This document shows positions 44,609-53,796 of a stretch of DNA of 64,000 nucleotides, one piece after another. Numbering within the stretch: the stretch's first letter is position 1; each line of letters starts with the position of its first letter. Origin of the DNA: Bifidobacterium mellis (GTDB lineage Bacteria > Actinomycetota > Actinomycetes > Actinomycetales > Bifidobacteriaceae); NCBI RefSeq assembly GCF_000967265.1, contig NZ_KQ033885.1, positions 248,001 to 312,000 on the forward strand, read 5' to 3'. The notes beneath the pieces are model-generated. The model ran no database searches. It worked only from the letters and a program-made list of their open reading frames with translations, and was not told the DNA's origin. A program made the translations under genes and the position numbers.

Positions 44609-44638
44609 ACAGGGCCTGTTCTTGCGGGCCCTGTTTTT
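44609..44638 (+). terminator. Terminator after copy 4
   Basis: 8-bp stem ACAGGGCC/GGCCCTGT followed by TTTTT, just before the tRNA genes. Confidence 0.85.
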
Positions 44639-44646
44639 AATACCTG

Positions 44647-44727
44647 TGCGCGAGATGGGACTCGAACCCACACGTCCGAAGACACAGGAACCTAAATCCT
44701 GCGCGGCTACCATTACGCCACTCGCGC
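44647..44727 (-). tRNA. tRNA-Leu (anticodon UAG)
   Basis: An 81-base class II tRNA on the minus strand. The acceptor stem GCGCGAG/CTCGCGC, anticodon stem CAGGA/TCCTG with loop TTTAGGT (anticodon TAG), a long variable arm TGTCTTCGGACGT and the T-loop TTCGAGT are all present. The discriminator base is A, as leucine tRNAs need. CCA is not encoded. Confidence 0.95.
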
Positions 44728-44767
44728 GTACGACGTGCCCTGCCGTTGAAAGGGCAACTGGTGGAAG

Positions 44768-44840
44768 AGCCACTTGACAGAATCGAACTGTCGACCTTCT
44801 CATTACGAGTGAGACGCTCTGCCAACTGAGCTAAAGTGGC
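44768..44840 (-). tRNA. tRNA-Thr (anticodon CGU)
   Basis: A 73-base tRNA on the minus strand. The acceptor GCCACTT/AAGTGGC, D-arm with AGCTCAGTTGGCAGAGC, anticodon stem TCTCA/TGAGA with loop CTCGTAA (anticodon CGT) and T-arm GACAG-TTCGATT-CTGTC fold cleanly. It lies 40 bases from tRNA-Leu and is the intact model for the pseudo-tRNA at 41379. Confidence 0.95.
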
Positions 44841-44953
44841 CTTCGCCTCCCGTCCGGACCCGCCGGAAGAAGACAACATGCTACATCATACTGGATGTGC
44901 GGGATAAAAACGCCTTGGGCTTCAGGCCAAGGGTGTACAAGCTTCTTGACACA

Positions 44954-46087
44954 ATGGAAGGCATGGATCTCGATGATTTCTATGCCGTCATTCCGGCCGG
45001 GGGCGTGGGCACCCGGCTCTGGCCATTGAGCCGCCAGGACCGGCCCAAGTTCCTCTATGATCTCTTGGGGTCGGGCAGAACAATGATCCAGGGCACCTTT
45101 GACCGGCTGGCCGGCATCTGCGGGGCCGACCATGTGGTCGTCTCCACTGGTCAGCGGCATGTGGACCAGGTGCGTCAGCAGCTTCCGGATCTGGCTGAGG
45201 ACGCGCTCTTCGCCGAGCCGGTTCCTCGCGATTCCACGGCGGCTATAGCCCTGGCGACTGCTGTGCTGGCCCGGCGGCACGGCGGGGAAATCATCGTGGG
45301 CTCCTTTGCCGCCGACCACGTCATCCGAGACGACAAAGCATTCGCGGCCTCAGTGGAGCAGGCGGTGGCAGCGGCCCGGGCCGGTTATGTGACCACCATC
45401 GGCATCGCCGCCTCCCGTCCCTCCACCGCCTTCGGCTACATCCACCAAGGCCCCTCCCTGGCCGATCGCATTCCCGGGGCCCCTGATGCCCGCCTGGTCA
45501 GCGAATTCGTCGAAAAGCCGGATGCCTCTACGGCCCAGGCCTACCTGTCGACAGGGGAGTACCGGTGGAACGCCGGCATGTTCGTCATGCAAGCGCAGGT
45601 GCTCCTGGACTGCCTTCGTCGTTACAAGCCGGAGCTCCACGCCGCGGTGATGGCCATCGCCCAGGTCTGGGACCAGGGCGGGCAGGCCCGCAGCCAGTCC
45701 ATGGAGGAGCACTGGCCGGGCATTGAGAAGATCGCCTTTGACTATGCCGTGGCCGAGCCCCTATCGGCGGCCGGAGGTGTTGCGGTTGTTCCAGGGGGCT
45801 TCGATTGGGATGACATCGGTGACTTCAATTCAGTGGCTGGTCTGCTTCCATCCTCCAACAGGCGCAACATCAAGATTCTTGGGGATGCCGACCGGGTCAT
45901 GTATCTGGATTCAGCCGGAGATATGGTCGTTCCCGGCTCCGAACGCACGGTCGCCCTCTTGGGTGTGGATGACATGATCGTCGTCGACACTCCCGACGCG
46001 CTCCTGGTGGCCCCCCGGGCCCGAAGTCAGGAAGTCAAGGACATGGTGGCCAAGTTGGCCCAGTACGGCTGTGACGACATACTCTGA
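44954..46087 (+). CDS. manC: Mannose-1-phosphate guanylyltransferase
   Basis: A 377-residue nucleotidyltransferase that makes GDP-mannose. The GTP-binding signature AVIPAGGVGTRLWPLSR lies near the N-terminus, and ADHVI, EFVEKPD and WNAGMFV follow. The C-terminal part ends with a GVDDMIVVDTPDALLV segment. It lacks the second isomerase domain of bifunctional ManC-GMP enzymes. GDP-mannose would feed exopolysaccharide or glycolipid synthesis. The start is uncertain between 44954 and 44963; neither has a good ribosome site. Confidence 0.85.
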   Translation: MEGMDLDDFYAVIPAGGVGTRLWPLSRQDRPKFLYDLLGSGRTMIQGTFDRLAGICGADHVVVSTGQRHVDQVRQQLPDLAEDALFAEPVPRDSTAAIALATAVLARRHGGEIIVGSFAADHVIRDDKAFAASVEQAVAAARAGYVTTIGIAASRPSTAFGYIHQGPSLADRIPGAPDARLVSEFVEKPDASTAQAYLSTGEYRWNAGMFVMQAQVLLDCLRRYKPELHAAVMAIAQVWDQGGQARSQSMEEHWPGIEKIAFDYAVAEPLSAAGGVAVVPGGFDWDDIGDFNSVAGLLPSSNRRNIKILGDADRVMYLDSAGDMVVPGSERTVALLGVDDMIVVDTPDALLVAPRARSQEVKDMVAKLAQYGCDDIL

Positions 46088-46216
46088 GAGCAATCCGGCT
46101 TGGTTAAGAAGATTGACTGATTTTGTTGTCTTCTGTCTGCTTTTGTGAGTAGTTTGGGTTACAGAACCGGGTGCTCGGTAGACCGGGCATCACCTCATGA
46201 AAGGACCCGAACAACC

Positions 46217-47914
46217 ATGGCCATCAATCCTCCAGTGGACGCTACCAGCACCAAGGCCTGGGCGGCCTTGCACCAGCACTTCGACGACATGCAGCGCCAG
46301 GGGATCGATCTGCGCGCATGGTTCGCCAAGGATCCGCAGCGCACCGAAAAGCTCAGCTTCGAGCTGGGTGATCTCTATATCGACCTGTCCAAGAACCTGA
46401 TTCAGCCCGAGACTCTGTCACTGCTGGCGCAACTGGGCCGTGAGGTCGGCCTTGAGGAGCGGATCGAGGCCATGTTCAACGGCGAGCACATCAACAACAC
46501 CGAGGACAGGGCCGTCCTGCACACAGCCCTGCGCCGTCCCGAGGAGGATCGCGGCCGGCTGATCGTGGACGGCCAGGATGTTGTCGGCGACGTCCGCGAC
46601 ACCCTCAAGCGCATCTATGCCTTTGCCGACCAGGTCCGCTCGGGCAGCTGGACCGGTCTGACCGGCAAGCGCATCACCACCGTGGTCAACATCGGCATCG
46701 GCGGCTCCGACCTTGGCCCGGTCATGGCTTACGAGGCCCTGAAGCCCTACGCGGATGCCGGCATCAGCGCCCGCTACATCTCCAACATCGATCCCAACGA
46801 CCTGGCCGAGAAGACGCGCGATCTGGATCCGGAGACTACGCTCTTCATCATCGTCTCCAAGACCTTCACCACCCTGGAGACCCTGACCAACGCCCGCCAG
46901 GCCCGCGCCTGGCTCCTGAAGAGCCTGGGGGAGCGTGGCCTGCTGTCCAAGGACGGCGAGGACCTCTCGGCCGAGGCCATCCGTCGGCACTTCATCGCCG
47001 TTTCGACCGCCCTGGACAAGGTGCGCGACTTCGGCATCGATCCGGACAACGTCTTCGGCTTCTGGAACTGGGTCGGCGGCCGGTACTCGGTGGATTCCGC
47101 CGTGGGCACCTCCCTGGCCATCACCATCGGCCCCGAGCGCTTCGAGGAGTTCCTCAAGGGCTTCAACACTGTAGACCGCTACTTCCGCGCCACCCCCCTG
47201 GATCGAAACGTAGTTGCTCTGATGGGCCTGCTCAACGTCTGGTATGTCAACTTCTTCGGCGCCCACTCGCACGCCGTGCTGCCCTATGACCAGTATCTGC
47301 ACCGCTTCCCGGCCTACCTGCAGCAGCTGACCATGGAGTCCAACGGCAAGTCCGTGCGCTGGGACGGCACGCCGGTGACCAGCCTGACCGGCGAAATCTT
47401 CTGGGGGGAGCCCGGCACCAACGGACAGCACGCCTTCTACCAGCTGATCCACCAGGGCACCCGCCTGATCCCCGCCGACTTCATCGCCTTCGCCAACACC
47501 CCCAATCCGGCCAAGGACGGCGACCAGGACGTGCATGAGCTCTTCCTGGCCAACTTCCTGGCCCAGACCAAGGCATTGGCCTTCGGCAAGACCGCCGACG
47601 AGGTCCGCGCCGAGGGCACCCCGGAGGCCATCGTCCCGGCCCGTGTCTTCACCGGCAACCGGCCCACCACCTCCATCTTCGGTGATGCACTGACCCCGGC
47701 CGCCCTGGGCGAGCTGATCGCCCTCTACGAACACATCACCCTGACCGAGGGCACTGTCTGGGGCATTGATTCCTTCGACCAGTGGGGCGTCGAGCTGGGC
47801 AAGAAGCTGGCCCGCGAGATTACGCCGGCCATCTCCCGGGACGACCAGGCGTTGGCTGAGCAGGATCAGTCCACAAAGTCCCTGATCGCCTTCTACAGGG
47901 CCCACCGCCGCTGA
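46217..47914 (+). CDS. pgi: Glucose-6-phosphate isomerase
   Basis: A 565-residue enzyme interconverting glucose-6-P and fructose-6-P, which in bifidobacteria feeds the F6P shunt. The PGI signatures are [34 protein letters not shown] and the final [13 protein letters not shown]. The ATG at 46217 follows GAAAGGACC. The open frame back to 46145 has no homology. Confidence 0.95.
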   Translation: MAINPPVDATSTKAWAALHQHFDDMQRQGIDLRAWFAKDPQRTEKLSFELGDLYIDLSKNLIQPETLSLLAQLGREVGLEERIEAMFNGEHINNTEDRAVLHTALRRPEEDRGRLIVDGQDVVGDVRDTLKRIYAFADQVRSGSWTGLTGKRITTVVNIGIGGSDLGPVMAYEALKPYADAGISARYISNIDPNDLAEKTRDLDPETTLFIIVSKTFTTLETLTNARQARAWLLKSLGERGLLSKDGEDLSAEAIRRHFIAVSTALDKVRDFGIDPDNVFGFWNWVGGRYSVDSAVGTSLAITIGPERFEEFLKGFNTVDRYFRATPLDRNVVALMGLLNVWYVNFFGAHSHAVLPYDQYLHRFPAYLQQLTMESNGKSVRWDGTPVTSLTGEIFWGEPGTNGQHAFYQLIHQGTRLIPADFIAFANTPNPAKDGDQDVHELFLANFLAQTKALAFGKTADEVRAEGTPEAIVPARVFTGNRPTTSIFGDALTPAALGELIALYEHITLTEGTVWGIDSFDQWGVELGKKLAREITPAISRDDQALAEQDQSTKSLIAFYRAHRR

Positions 47915-48014
47915 TGTCCGGCCGGGCCCATGCAGGTCCGGCTCGTGGTATATTATTGGACAGTTGTTTGCCGGAAGGGTAGCTGCCGCATGGGCTCCCT
48001 TCCTTTCAGGTCCA

Positions 48015-48060
48015 GCCGGATGCTCCGGCGGATCGGCACCCCCGACGGCAGACCGTCGGG
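48015..48060 (+). promoter_or_regulatory. Structured rplS leader (two hairpins)
   Basis: Two adjacent hairpins lie about 80 bases before rplS: GCCGGA-TGC-TCCGGC (48015-48029) and CCCGACGG-CAGA-CCGTCGGG (48041-48060, perfect 8-bp stem with 4-base loop). No T-run follows. Upstream, a TATATTATT stretch at 47950 may be the -10. The placement suggests an autoregulatory ribosomal-protein leader, unproven. Confidence 0.45.
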
Positions 48061-48136
48061 TTCCGTCCAGGATTGCTTCCTTTGATGGTTGCGGTCCATG
48101 TCATGGGTCGATGTGCGGCGGCCATGGAGGAACAGC

Positions 48137-48508
48137 ATGAACGCGATTCAGGAATTCGACGCCAGCCACATGAAGCCTGCGGAGCAGATCCCAGACTTCC
48201 GCCCCGGCGATACCGTCGAGGTCAACGTCAACATCACTGAGGGCAACAACTCTCGTATCCAGGCTTTCACGGGCGTGGTGATCGCCCGTCAGGGCTCCGG
48301 CGTGCGCGAGACCATCCTGGTGCGCAAGGTCAGCTTCGGCGTGGGCGTCGAGCGTCGCTTCCCTCTGCACTCCCCGCAGATCGACTCCATCAAGGTGCTG
48401 CGCCACGGCCGTGTCCGCCGCGCCAAGCTCTACTACCTGCGTGGTCTGCACGGCAAGGCAGCCCGCATTGTCGAGCGTCGCGACAACAAGGCCGAGTCCA
48501 ACAAGTAG
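48137..48508 (+). CDS. rplS: 50S ribosomal protein L19
   Basis: A 123-residue L19 that bridges the subunits. Family segments are [27 protein letters not shown] and [13 protein letters not shown]. The ATG at 48137 is preceded by GGAGGAACAGC; an upstream in-frame start at 48089 is not supported by homology. Confidence 0.96.
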   Translation: MNAIQEFDASHMKPAEQIPDFRPGDTVEVNVNITEGNNSRIQAFTGVVIARQGSGVRETILVRKVSFGVGVERRFPLHSPQIDSIKVLRHGRVRRAKLYYLRGLHGKAARIVERRDNKAESNK

Positions 48509-48548
48509 GTTTCGACCAGGGCGACCCAGCCTAAGGCTGGCCGCTAAC

Positions 48549-48576
48549 ACCCGGGATGCAATTCTCCCGGGTTTTT
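48549..48576 (+). terminator. Terminator after rplS
   Basis: 8-bp stem ACCCGGGA/TCCCGGGT followed by TTTTT. Confidence 0.88.
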
Positions 48577-48653
48577 CCATGCTTGGGTGTGTACGCTATG
48601 AGGCATGCGGAACCTGTTCGCGTGCGGGTTCCGGCGGATGACAAGGAGTGGAT

Positions 48654-49418
48654 ATGGCCTTTCGGGATGAGGAAGCGACCTCGTCGGGACTCTGGTACCC
48701 GGACGGCAGACAGGCCACCTCAGCCCCGGTGCCGCCCCGTCATGCCTTCGACCGTCCCGGTGGACGCGGCTCCACCAAGGGCAGCCACCCGCGTCTGGGT
48801 GAGCGTGGTTTCCTGCCCGAGTTTCTGTTCGAGCTGGTTACCCTCTTGGCCGTTGTCGCCGTCCTGCGCATATTTTTGTTCAGCATCTACGTCATCCCCT
48901 CCGGCTCCATGGAGAACACCCTTGGCGTCGGGGACAGAATCCTGACCACTCACCGGCTGACCAGATCCATGGTGGCCCCCCGCCGAGGGGATGTGGTGGT
49001 CTTCACCGACCCTGCCAATTGGCTGGGTGAAGAGTCCGCACCCAGCTTTCGTGGCAGTCACCTGGTCAAACGCCTGATCGGCATGCCCGGCGACACGGTG
49101 GCCTGCAAGGGTCATGGCGCTCCGGTCACCGTCAACGGCGTTGCCCTGGACGAGAGCTCCTACCTGCGCCCAGGAGTGGAGCCCAGCTCCTTTGCCTTCA
49201 AGGTCAAGGTGGACCCTGGGTACGTCTTCGTCATGGGCGACAACCGTTCCAATTCCGCCGATTCCCGCCTGCACAAGGACGACGGCCACAATGGCCTGGT
49301 CCCCATGGACAACATCAAAGGCACCGCGCTGCTTACCTATTATCCCGTGGGTAGCTGGAAGCTGCTCAACAACCAGCACAAGGTCTTCGACGCCGTGCCC
49401 GAGCCGACGCAGGACTGA
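48654..49418 (+). CDS. lepB: Signal peptidase I
   Basis: A 254-residue membrane protease that removes signal peptides from exported proteins. After a ~50-residue polar N-terminal tail comes one membrane helix, then the catalytic Ser in IPSGSMENTL and the general-base Lys in HLVKRLIGMPGD. GDNRSNSADSR is the conserved D/E box. The ATG at 48654 has AAGGAG immediately upstream; a GTG at 48648 is in frame. It probably processes the surface and pilin proteins of this window. Confidence 0.92.
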   Translation: MAFRDEEATSSGLWYPDGRQATSAPVPPRHAFDRPGGRGSTKGSHPRLGERGFLPEFLFELVTLLAVVAVLRIFLFSIYVIPSGSMENTLGVGDRILTTHRLTRSMVAPRRGDVVVFTDPANWLGEESAPSFRGSHLVKRLIGMPGDTVACKGHGAPVTVNGVALDESSYLRPGVEPSSFAFKVKVDPGYVFVMGDNRSNSADSRLHKDDGHNGLVPMDNIKGTALLTYYPVGSWKLLNNQHKVFDAVPEPTQD

Positions 49419-49425
49419 ACCGGCT

Positions 49426-50133
49426 GTGAGGCGGATCCTGCCGACCCTGGCCACCGAAGCAGCCTTGGCTGGCCAGGGAGCCGAGTATGTGCTTGGTCTG
49501 GATGAGGTCGGCCGCGGAGCCCTGGCGGGTCCGGCCATGGTCGGCGTGGTGGCTGTCCGGTCCGCTGACCTGCCCAATTTGAAGGTCCCTGACGGGGTGG
49601 CCGATTCCAAGATGCTGACCCCCGCACGTCGGCTGGCCATGTATCGTGACCTGGAGGACTGGGCTGCCGGCTGGGCGGTGGGGGCCTGCTCCAACCATGA
49701 GATCGATCAGTGGGGCATCGTCCATGCCCTGGGCATCGCCGCCCTGCGTGCGCTGGCTGAATTGGAGCAGGGGATGGACCTGGGGCCTGGCCGCCGTCTG
49801 GCCGCCATCCTTGACGGCCCCAATGACTACATCACCCCGGCCGCCGACAGTTTTGACGCCCCCGACCTTCCTGTTCTGCCCAAGGTCTCCACCCAGGTCA
49901 AGGGCGACGCCCACTGTGCCAGTGTGGCCTGCGCAGCGGTCATCGCCAAGGTCACCCGTGACCGGCTTATGGTCCGTCTGGCCGCCTCCGACCCCGCCCT
50001 GGCCCCATACCAGTGGGAGCACAACAAGGGCTATGGTTCGCCTGCACACCTGGAGGCCATTCGCCGTCTGGGGCCCAGCCGTCTGCATCGGGTCAGCTGG
50101 CATTTGCCCTCGTCCGGTCCCGGCAGGGGCTAA
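49426..50133 (+). CDS. rnhB: Ribonuclease HII
   Basis: A 235-residue enzyme that cuts RNA in RNA/DNA hybrids. The metal-binding residues appear in GLDEVGRGALAGP, and the family segments SKMLTPARR and KVTRDRLM and the ending YQWEHNKGYGSPAH are present. The start is a GTG at 49426, eight bases after lepB. Upstream homology is absent. Confidence 0.93.
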   Translation: MRRILPTLATEAALAGQGAEYVLGLDEVGRGALAGPAMVGVVAVRSADLPNLKVPDGVADSKMLTPARRLAMYRDLEDWAAGWAVGACSNHEIDQWGIVHALGIAALRALAELEQGMDLGPGRRLAAILDGPNDYITPAADSFDAPDLPVLPKVSTQVKGDAHCASVACAAVIAKVTRDRLMVRLAASDPALAPYQWEHNKGYGSPAHLEAIRRLGPSRLHRVSWHLPSSGPGRG

Positions 50134-50171
50134 TATCGGAACGGTCGACACGGCTATCGGAAGAAGGTCAC

Positions 50172-51293
50172 ATGCCCGCAGGCAACGGGGGCAGGTCACG
50201 GTCCAAGCGCCCCTCCATGTTCGAGGTTGCCCGGCTGGCCGGGGTCTCCCACCAGACCGTTTCCAGGGTCATCAACAATTCCAAGGACGTTTCTCCGGCG
50301 ACGCGGATCAAGGTCCAGCAGGCCATCAGGAAGTTGGGCTACCGACCCAGCAACTCTGCGCGGGCCCTGGCATCCAGCCGCAGCCGGACCATCGGACTGG
50401 TGGCTGGCGGCGTCAGTCTCTTCGGGCCTGTCTCATCGATCACGGCCATCGAGACCGTGGCCCGTTCCCATGGTCTGTTCATGTCGGTCATGATGGTGGA
50501 CGAGTCAGCTTGTACGCTTGCCGGATTCCAGGAGCTCTGCGGCACCTTTCTGGAGCAGAATGTGGATGCCTTCATCTTTCTGACCCCCACCGACACCATG
50601 TTCCAGGCCGCCTGCCAGGTGGAGGTGAGCCAGCCCCGGGTCATCGTCACCTCCACGCATGGCATCACCAGCGTCGAAGAGGCCCTGAGCCGCCGGCGGG
50701 GTGAAGGCCGGATAGCCATGACCGGAATCGACCAGTGGGGCGCCGTGCAGCGGCTGGCCCGGCTGCTGGTCTCCCGGGGCCATAGGCGGGTGCTCTATAT
50801 GGCCGGTCCCTCTCAGTGGCGGGATGCCTCCACCCGACTGGCCTCCTGGAAGGTGGCCTGCGCCCGTTGCCGCATACGCACGGCCGTGGTCCACGCCCGC
50901 AGCTGGGAGGCGGGGGAGTCCTACACGCTGATGAACCACCTGATCGATCAGCGGGGCATGAGTGGCACCTCCCTGCCTTCAGCCGTGGTCACCGCCAACG
51001 ACAACCAGGCCGTGGGCGTGGCGCGGTCCTTGCAGGAGCACGGCATCCGCATTCCCAGTGACATCAGCTTGGTGGGCTTCGACGACGTACCCACGGTTGA
51101 CAACATGTTTCCGCCGCTGGCCACGGTCCGTCCCCGCTTTGAGGATCTGGGGGTGGCCACCATGCGGCAGGTCCTGGCCCTGCTTCACCAGGGGCAGCCG
51201 GTGGACTTCCCGGTCACCCACCACGGTGTGGGGCTGATTCAGGCGGATGTGATCCAGCGTCGGTCCCTGGGCTACGCAGTCGAGCGCATCTGA
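50172..51293 (+). CDS. LacI-family regulator beside araBDA (AraQ-like)
   Basis: A 373-residue LacI-family repressor. The DNA-binding helix-turn-helix is at ~15-35 (SMFEVARLAGVSHQTVSRVI), followed by the hinge (LGYRPSNSARALASSRS) and an effector-binding core. It lies 102 bases before the arabinose operon and follows rnhB, the position of AraQ in other bifidobacteria, where it controls arabinose and central carbon genes. The orthology is inferred from position and family. The palindromic site at 51361 is its probable target. Confidence 0.85.
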   Translation: MPAGNGGRSRSKRPSMFEVARLAGVSHQTVSRVINNSKDVSPATRIKVQQAIRKLGYRPSNSARALASSRSRTIGLVAGGVSLFGPVSSITAIETVARSHGLFMSVMMVDESACTLAGFQELCGTFLEQNVDAFIFLTPTDTMFQAACQVEVSQPRVIVTSTHGITSVEEALSRRRGEGRIAMTGIDQWGAVQRLARLLVSRGHRRVLYMAGPSQWRDASTRLASWKVACARCRIRTAVVHARSWEAGESYTLMNHLIDQRGMSGTSLPSAVVTANDNQAVGVARSLQEHGIRIPSDISLVGFDDVPTVDNMFPPLATVRPRFEDLGVATMRQVLALLHQGQPVDFPVTHHGVGLIQADVIQRRSLGYAVERI

Positions 51294-51319
51294 CCACTGT
51301 TGGCTCGCATTGAGCGGGC

Positions 51320-51348
51320 TTGCCTGATGACCTGGTCTCAGTTACAAT
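51320..51348 (+). promoter_or_regulatory. Promoter of araBDA
   Basis: TTGCCT at 51320-51325 and TACAAT at 51343-51348 with a 17-base spacer. Confidence 0.65.
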
Positions 51349-51360
51349 CGTAAGCAGACT

Positions 51361-51376
51361 ATGTGAGCGTTAACAT
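51361..51376. promoter_or_regulatory. LacI-type operator of araBDA
   Basis: ATGTGAGCGTTAACAT has TGT/ACA ends and a central CG and is an imperfect palindrome. It lies just past the transcription start expected from the -10 box at 51343, fitting repression. Confidence 0.62.
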
Positions 51377-51395
51377 ATCAGGCAAAGGAGCGGAC

Positions 51396-53009
51396 ATGGC
51401 TGTTGGCGAACAAGGCGTCATCGTAAGCGAACTACAGGAGGGCGCGACCAGTCTGGGCATCGAATTCGGCTCCACCCGCATCAAGGCTGTGCTGATCGAC
51501 CACGACTACCGGACGCTGGCCACCGGGGACGTCGAGTGGGAGAACCGGCTGGAGGACGGCCTGTGGACATACTCCATGGACCAGATTCACCAGGGTCTGC
51601 AGGCGGCCTATAAGGCCATGGCCGAGGATGTCCGTCGCCAGTACGGGGTGACGCTGACCAAGATCGGCGCCATGGGGATCTCGGCGATGATGCACGGCTA
51701 CCTGGCCTTCGACAAGGATGGCCAGCTGCTGGTGCCCTTCCGCACCTGGCGCAACACCAACACCCGCCAGGCCCATGAGGAGCTGTCGCAGGCCTTCAAG
51801 ATCAATATTCCCGAGCGCTGGTCCATCGCCCACCTCTACCAGGCCATCCTGAACGGCGAAGAGCATGTGCCCAGGGTGGCCTACATCACCACCCTGGCAG
51901 GCTACATGCACTGGAGGCTCTCCGGCCGCAAGGTCATCGGCATCGGCGACGCCTCGGGCATGTTCCCCATTGACTCCTCACGCAAGGAGTTCGACCAGGG
52001 CCTGCTGGACATCTTCTCCCGACTGCCCCAGGTTCAGGACCAGCCCTGGGACATCCACGACCTGCTGCCTGAGCCGTTGACCGCCGGCAGCGATGCGGGG
52101 GCACTGACCGCAGAAGGCGCCGCCCTGCTCGATCCCAGTGGTCAGCTGCAGCCCGGCGTGCCCATGGCCCCGCCCGAGGGCGATGCGGGGACCGGCATGG
52201 TGGCGACCAACGCGGTTCGTCCCCGCACCGGCAACGTGTCTGCAGGCACATCCATCTTCGCCATGGTGGTCCTGGAGCATCCCCTGCGTGACTTCCACCC
52301 CGAGGTGGATCCGGTCACCACACCGGCTGGGGATCCGGCCGGCATGAGCCATGCCAACAACTTCACCTCGGACCTGAACGCCTGGGTTGGACTGTTCGGG
52401 GACTTCGCCAAGGCCGCCGGTCTGGACCTGAAGGGGGATGCGCTCTACGCCACCCTGTTCAACCAGGCCCTTCTGGCAGACAAGGACGCCGGCGGACTGA
52501 TCAACTACTGCTTCTATTCCGGGGAGTTCCTGGCTGGCCTGGAGGAGGGCCGGCCGGTCTTTGCCCGCGGCCCCGAGGGACGGATGACCCTGGCCAACTT
52601 CATGCGCGCCCAGCTCTTCTCGGCCTTCTCGCCGGTAACCATCGGCATGGATGTGATGACCCGTCAGGAGCATGTCCAGGTGGATACCATGGTTGGGCAC
52701 GGCGGCATCTTCGCCACCCCCAAGGTGGCCCAGCGGATTCTGGCAGCCGCCTTCAATGCCCCCATCAAGGTCATGTCCACCGCTGTGGAGGGGGGCGCCT
52801 GGGGCATGGCCGTCCTGGCCGACTACCTGGGTCATGCCGACCAGACCCTGGCCGACTACTTGGATGCCAATGTCTTTGCAGGTGTCCAGTCCACAACGGA
52901 GCAGCCGGACCCGGCTGATGTGAAGGGCTTCAGAACCTTCTTCGACCGCTTCACCAAGGGCCTGCCAATCGAGCAGGCGGCCGTGAAGACCATTCCCCTG
53001 CAGGGATGA
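51396..53009 (+). CDS. araB: FGGY carbohydrate kinase, ribulokinase
   Basis: A 537-residue FGGY-family kinase, first gene of the araBDA operon, converting L-ribulose to L-ribulose-5-P. It shows the GIEFGSTRIKAVLID phosphate-binding start, the substrate region MMHGYLAFD, and GNVSAGTSIF and VGHGGIFATP of the C-terminal lobe. The start is ATG 51396 with AAAGGAG upstream; a GTG at 51363 lies within the operator and has no ribosome site. Neighbours araD and araA support the substrate. Confidence 0.9.
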   Translation: MAVGEQGVIVSELQEGATSLGIEFGSTRIKAVLIDHDYRTLATGDVEWENRLEDGLWTYSMDQIHQGLQAAYKAMAEDVRRQYGVTLTKIGAMGISAMMHGYLAFDKDGQLLVPFRTWRNTNTRQAHEELSQAFKINIPERWSIAHLYQAILNGEEHVPRVAYITTLAGYMHWRLSGRKVIGIGDASGMFPIDSSRKEFDQGLLDIFSRLPQVQDQPWDIHDLLPEPLTAGSDAGALTAEGAALLDPSGQLQPGVPMAPPEGDAGTGMVATNAVRPRTGNVSAGTSIFAMVVLEHPLRDFHPEVDPVTTPAGDPAGMSHANNFTSDLNAWVGLFGDFAKAAGLDLKGDALYATLFNQALLADKDAGGLINYCFYSGEFLAGLEEGRPVFARGPEGRMTLANFMRAQLFSAFSPVTIGMDVMTRQEHVQVDTMVGHGGIFATPKVAQRILAAAFNAPIKVMSTAVEGGAWGMAVLADYLGHADQTLADYLDANVFAGVQSTTEQPDPADVKGFRTFFDRFTKGLPIEQAAVKTIPLQG

Positions 53010-53073
53010 GGCCGGGAGCTGAAAACGTCAAGCGGCCGGATCAGCGGGATCGGGCCGGGAAAAGGAGTTGCTG

Positions 53074-53766
53074 ATGGTATCCTTGGCTGATTATTCGCCC
53101 GAGGTGCGCGACGAGGTGAAACTGGTGCGTGAGCAGGTGGCCACCCTGCATGCGCAGCTGACCAGGTGGAATCTGGTGGTCTGGACGGCGGGCAATGTCT
53201 CGCAGCGTCTGCGCTCCGCCGATCTGATGGTCATCAAGCCCTCGGGGGTGCGCTATGAGCACCTGACCCCGGGATCCATGGTGGTCACCGATCTGGATGG
53301 CAATGTTGTGGACGGCGCTGAGGCTCCCTCCTCGGACACGCTATCCCATGCTTATATCTACCGGCATATGCCCGATGTCTATGGCGTGGTCCACACCCAT
53401 TCCACCTATGCCACCGCCTGGGCGGCCACGGGCAGGGACATTCCCTGCGTGCTGACCATGATGGGCGACGAGTTCGGCGGCCCCGTGCCGGTGGGTCCCT
53501 TTGAGCTGATTGGCTCCGAGGCCATCGGCAAGGGCGTGGTCGATACCTTAAAGGATCACCCCGGCTGCCCGGCCGTGCTCATGCGCAACCATGGGCCCTT
53601 CACCGTGGGAGCCGATGCCGAGGCTGCCGTCAAGGCGGCGGCCATGACCGAGGAGGTGGCCCACACGGTCTGGGCAGCTGAGCAGATCGGCACGCCCAAG
53701 CCCATCGATCCGGCCGACATAGCCAAGCTCAACGACCGGTACCAGCACGTCTACGGCCAGCACTGA
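53074..53766 (+). CDS. araD: L-ribulose-5-phosphate 4-epimerase
   Basis: A 230-residue class II aldolase-fold epimerase making D-xylulose-5-P, the entry to the bifid shunt. Zinc-binding histidines are in VVHTHSTYAT, with the NHGPF segment near 175 and TAGNVSQR at the start. AAAGGAG precedes the ATG at 53074; a TTG two codons earlier is less likely. Confidence 0.94.
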   Translation: MVSLADYSPEVRDEVKLVREQVATLHAQLTRWNLVVWTAGNVSQRLRSADLMVIKPSGVRYEHLTPGSMVVTDLDGNVVDGAEAPSSDTLSHAYIYRHMPDVYGVVHTHSTYATAWAATGRDIPCVLTMMGDEFGGPVPVGPFELIGSEAIGKGVVDTLKDHPGCPAVLMRNHGPFTVGADAEAAVKAAAMTEEVAHTVWAAEQIGTPKPIDPADIAKLNDRYQHVYGQH

Positions 53767-53796
53767 GCTGGAAACATAAGCAAAGGAGCAAGAAGT

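Larger units (their letters stand above)
31630..44638 (+). repeat. Tandem array of four paralogous surface-protein units
   Basis: Four head-to-tail units of about 3.2-3.5 kb. Each has an upstream region, a gene of ~970 codons, and in most a hairpin terminator. All four carry a 59-base stretch that is identical base for base (at 33134, 36422, 39619 and 42986). The tails of copies 1 to 3 hold decayed remains of the tRNA region that is intact after copy 4. The units differ most in the N-terminal half of the genes. Confidence 0.9.

Noticed and set aside
44911-44932. Inverted repeat CCTTGG/CCAAGG before manC as a terminator
   Set aside because: A 6-bp stem with no T-run. I could not assign it a role.
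46418-47905. Large antisense frames over pgi, araA (53548-55308), ffh (5681-6796) and GH172-lacI (14231-15535)
   Set aside because: Shadows of GC-rich coding sequence. The opposite strands encode clear, full-length known enzymes.
51363-51395. GTG at 51363 as the araB start
   Set aside because: It lies inside the operator, has no ribosome site, and the ATG at 51396 has AAAGGAG at good spacing.
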